From Terriglobia bacterium (GTDB lineage: Bacteria; Acidobacteriota; Terriglobia; UBA7540): DNA of 6,137 nucleotides. Within the stretch, counting starts at the first letter, position 1; the number at the start of each line of letters is the position of its first letter. Position numbers and translations under genes: made by a program. Under the pieces are notes generated by a model that made no database searches, was not told where the DNA came from, and saw only the letters and a list, made by a program, of their open reading frames with translations. This document shows, piece after piece, positions 5,949-6,137 of this stretch. The stretch is from positions 1 to 6,137 of the forward strand of contig JASHSC010000275.1 of assembly GCA_030036915.1 (NCBI GenBank), given 5' to 3'.

Positions 5949-6137
5949 ATGGGCATGACGCACGAAGAGCATCAACGGGCTGTGTACAGCCGGCGATACG
6001 CTGGAATTGAACGGCGACGGCTGGAGGTGTGGCAGGTTCTTGCCTGTCATTTTTTTAATCGATGGGTGAAGCCCAGTGATACGGTGTTGGATTTGGGCGC
6101 CGGATACTGCGAGTTCATTAATTGCATCACCGCAGCT
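5949..6137 (+). CDS. Class I SAM-dependent methyltransferase (3' end missing)
   Basis: An open frame from ATG 5949 runs off the right edge and shows 63 residues. It contains VLDLGAGYCEFIN (46-58), the SAM-binding motif I of class I (Rossmann-fold) methyltransferases: an acidic residue after a hydrophobic strand (D48), then the G50-A-G52 loop. The third glycine of the usual GxGxG is C54. The N-terminal segment (RRYAGIERRRLEVWQVL, then CHFFNRWV) is helical and basic-aromatic. It resembles methyltransferases found in exopolysaccharide or cell-surface glycan clusters, but the substrate cannot be told from this part. A second in-frame ATG at 5955 is equally possible; no clear Shine-Dalgarno precedes either. 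An in-frame TGA at 5916-5918 limits the start to the right of it. The gene is divergent from the zinc-ribbon gene. The methyltransferase call is secure; the glycan role is inference. Confidence 0.85.
   Translation, partial: MGMTHEEHQRAVYSRRYAGIERRRLEVWQVLACHFFNRWVKPSDTVLDLGAGYCEFINCITAA

Noticed and set aside
5826..6050. A 74-codon minus-strand frame opposite the methyltransferase start
   Set aside because: It is antisense to the SAM-binding methyltransferase and has no recognisable feature.

Overview
The window looks like a chromosomal piece of a moderately GC-rich Gram-negative bacterium. A thioester alpha-2-macroglobulin, a six-span membrane protein, a secreted gluzincin-type metallopeptidase and a glycan-type methyltransferase together are reminiscent of Acidobacteriota. 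That placement is inference from protein flavour only; no rRNA or marker gene is present. I see no mobile element, CRISPR array, tRNA or rRNA.

Layout. Positions 1-3612 (+) hold the C-terminal three quarters or so of a bacterial alpha-2-macroglobulin with an intact thioester, cut by the left edge. Positions 3697-4500 (+) hold an unrecognised membrane protein with about six spans, probably in the same transcript. Positions 4501-5376 (-) hold a secreted protein that joins a short penicillin-binding-protein-like segment carrying an SxxK motif to a peptidase-MA-like HExxH metallopeptidase domain. Its stop codon abuts the stop codon of the membrane-protein gene with no base between them. Positions 5478-5684 (-) hold a small zinc-ribbon protein with a basic, AT-hook-like tail. 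Positions 5685-5948 are a divergent intergenic region with several short inverted repeats. From 5949 (+) a class I SAM-dependent methyltransferase begins and runs off the right edge after its SAM-binding motif I.

How the genes may work together. The macroglobulin is expected to trap proteases in the periplasm or at the cell surface. In other bacteria (E. coli yfhM-pbpC is the classic case) such genes sit beside penicillin-binding protein 1C, which suggests a joint defence and wall-repair role. The neighbour here keeps only the nucleophile region of a transpeptidase and has gained a metallopeptidase domain, so it may be a variant or a remnant of that theme. The zinc-ribbon and methyltransferase genes have no evident functional tie to the macroglobulin.

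The points most worth a second look are the SxxK/HExxH chimera, the zero-gap convergent junction with a hairpin embedded on each side of it, and the zinc-ribbon/AT-hook-like microprotein.
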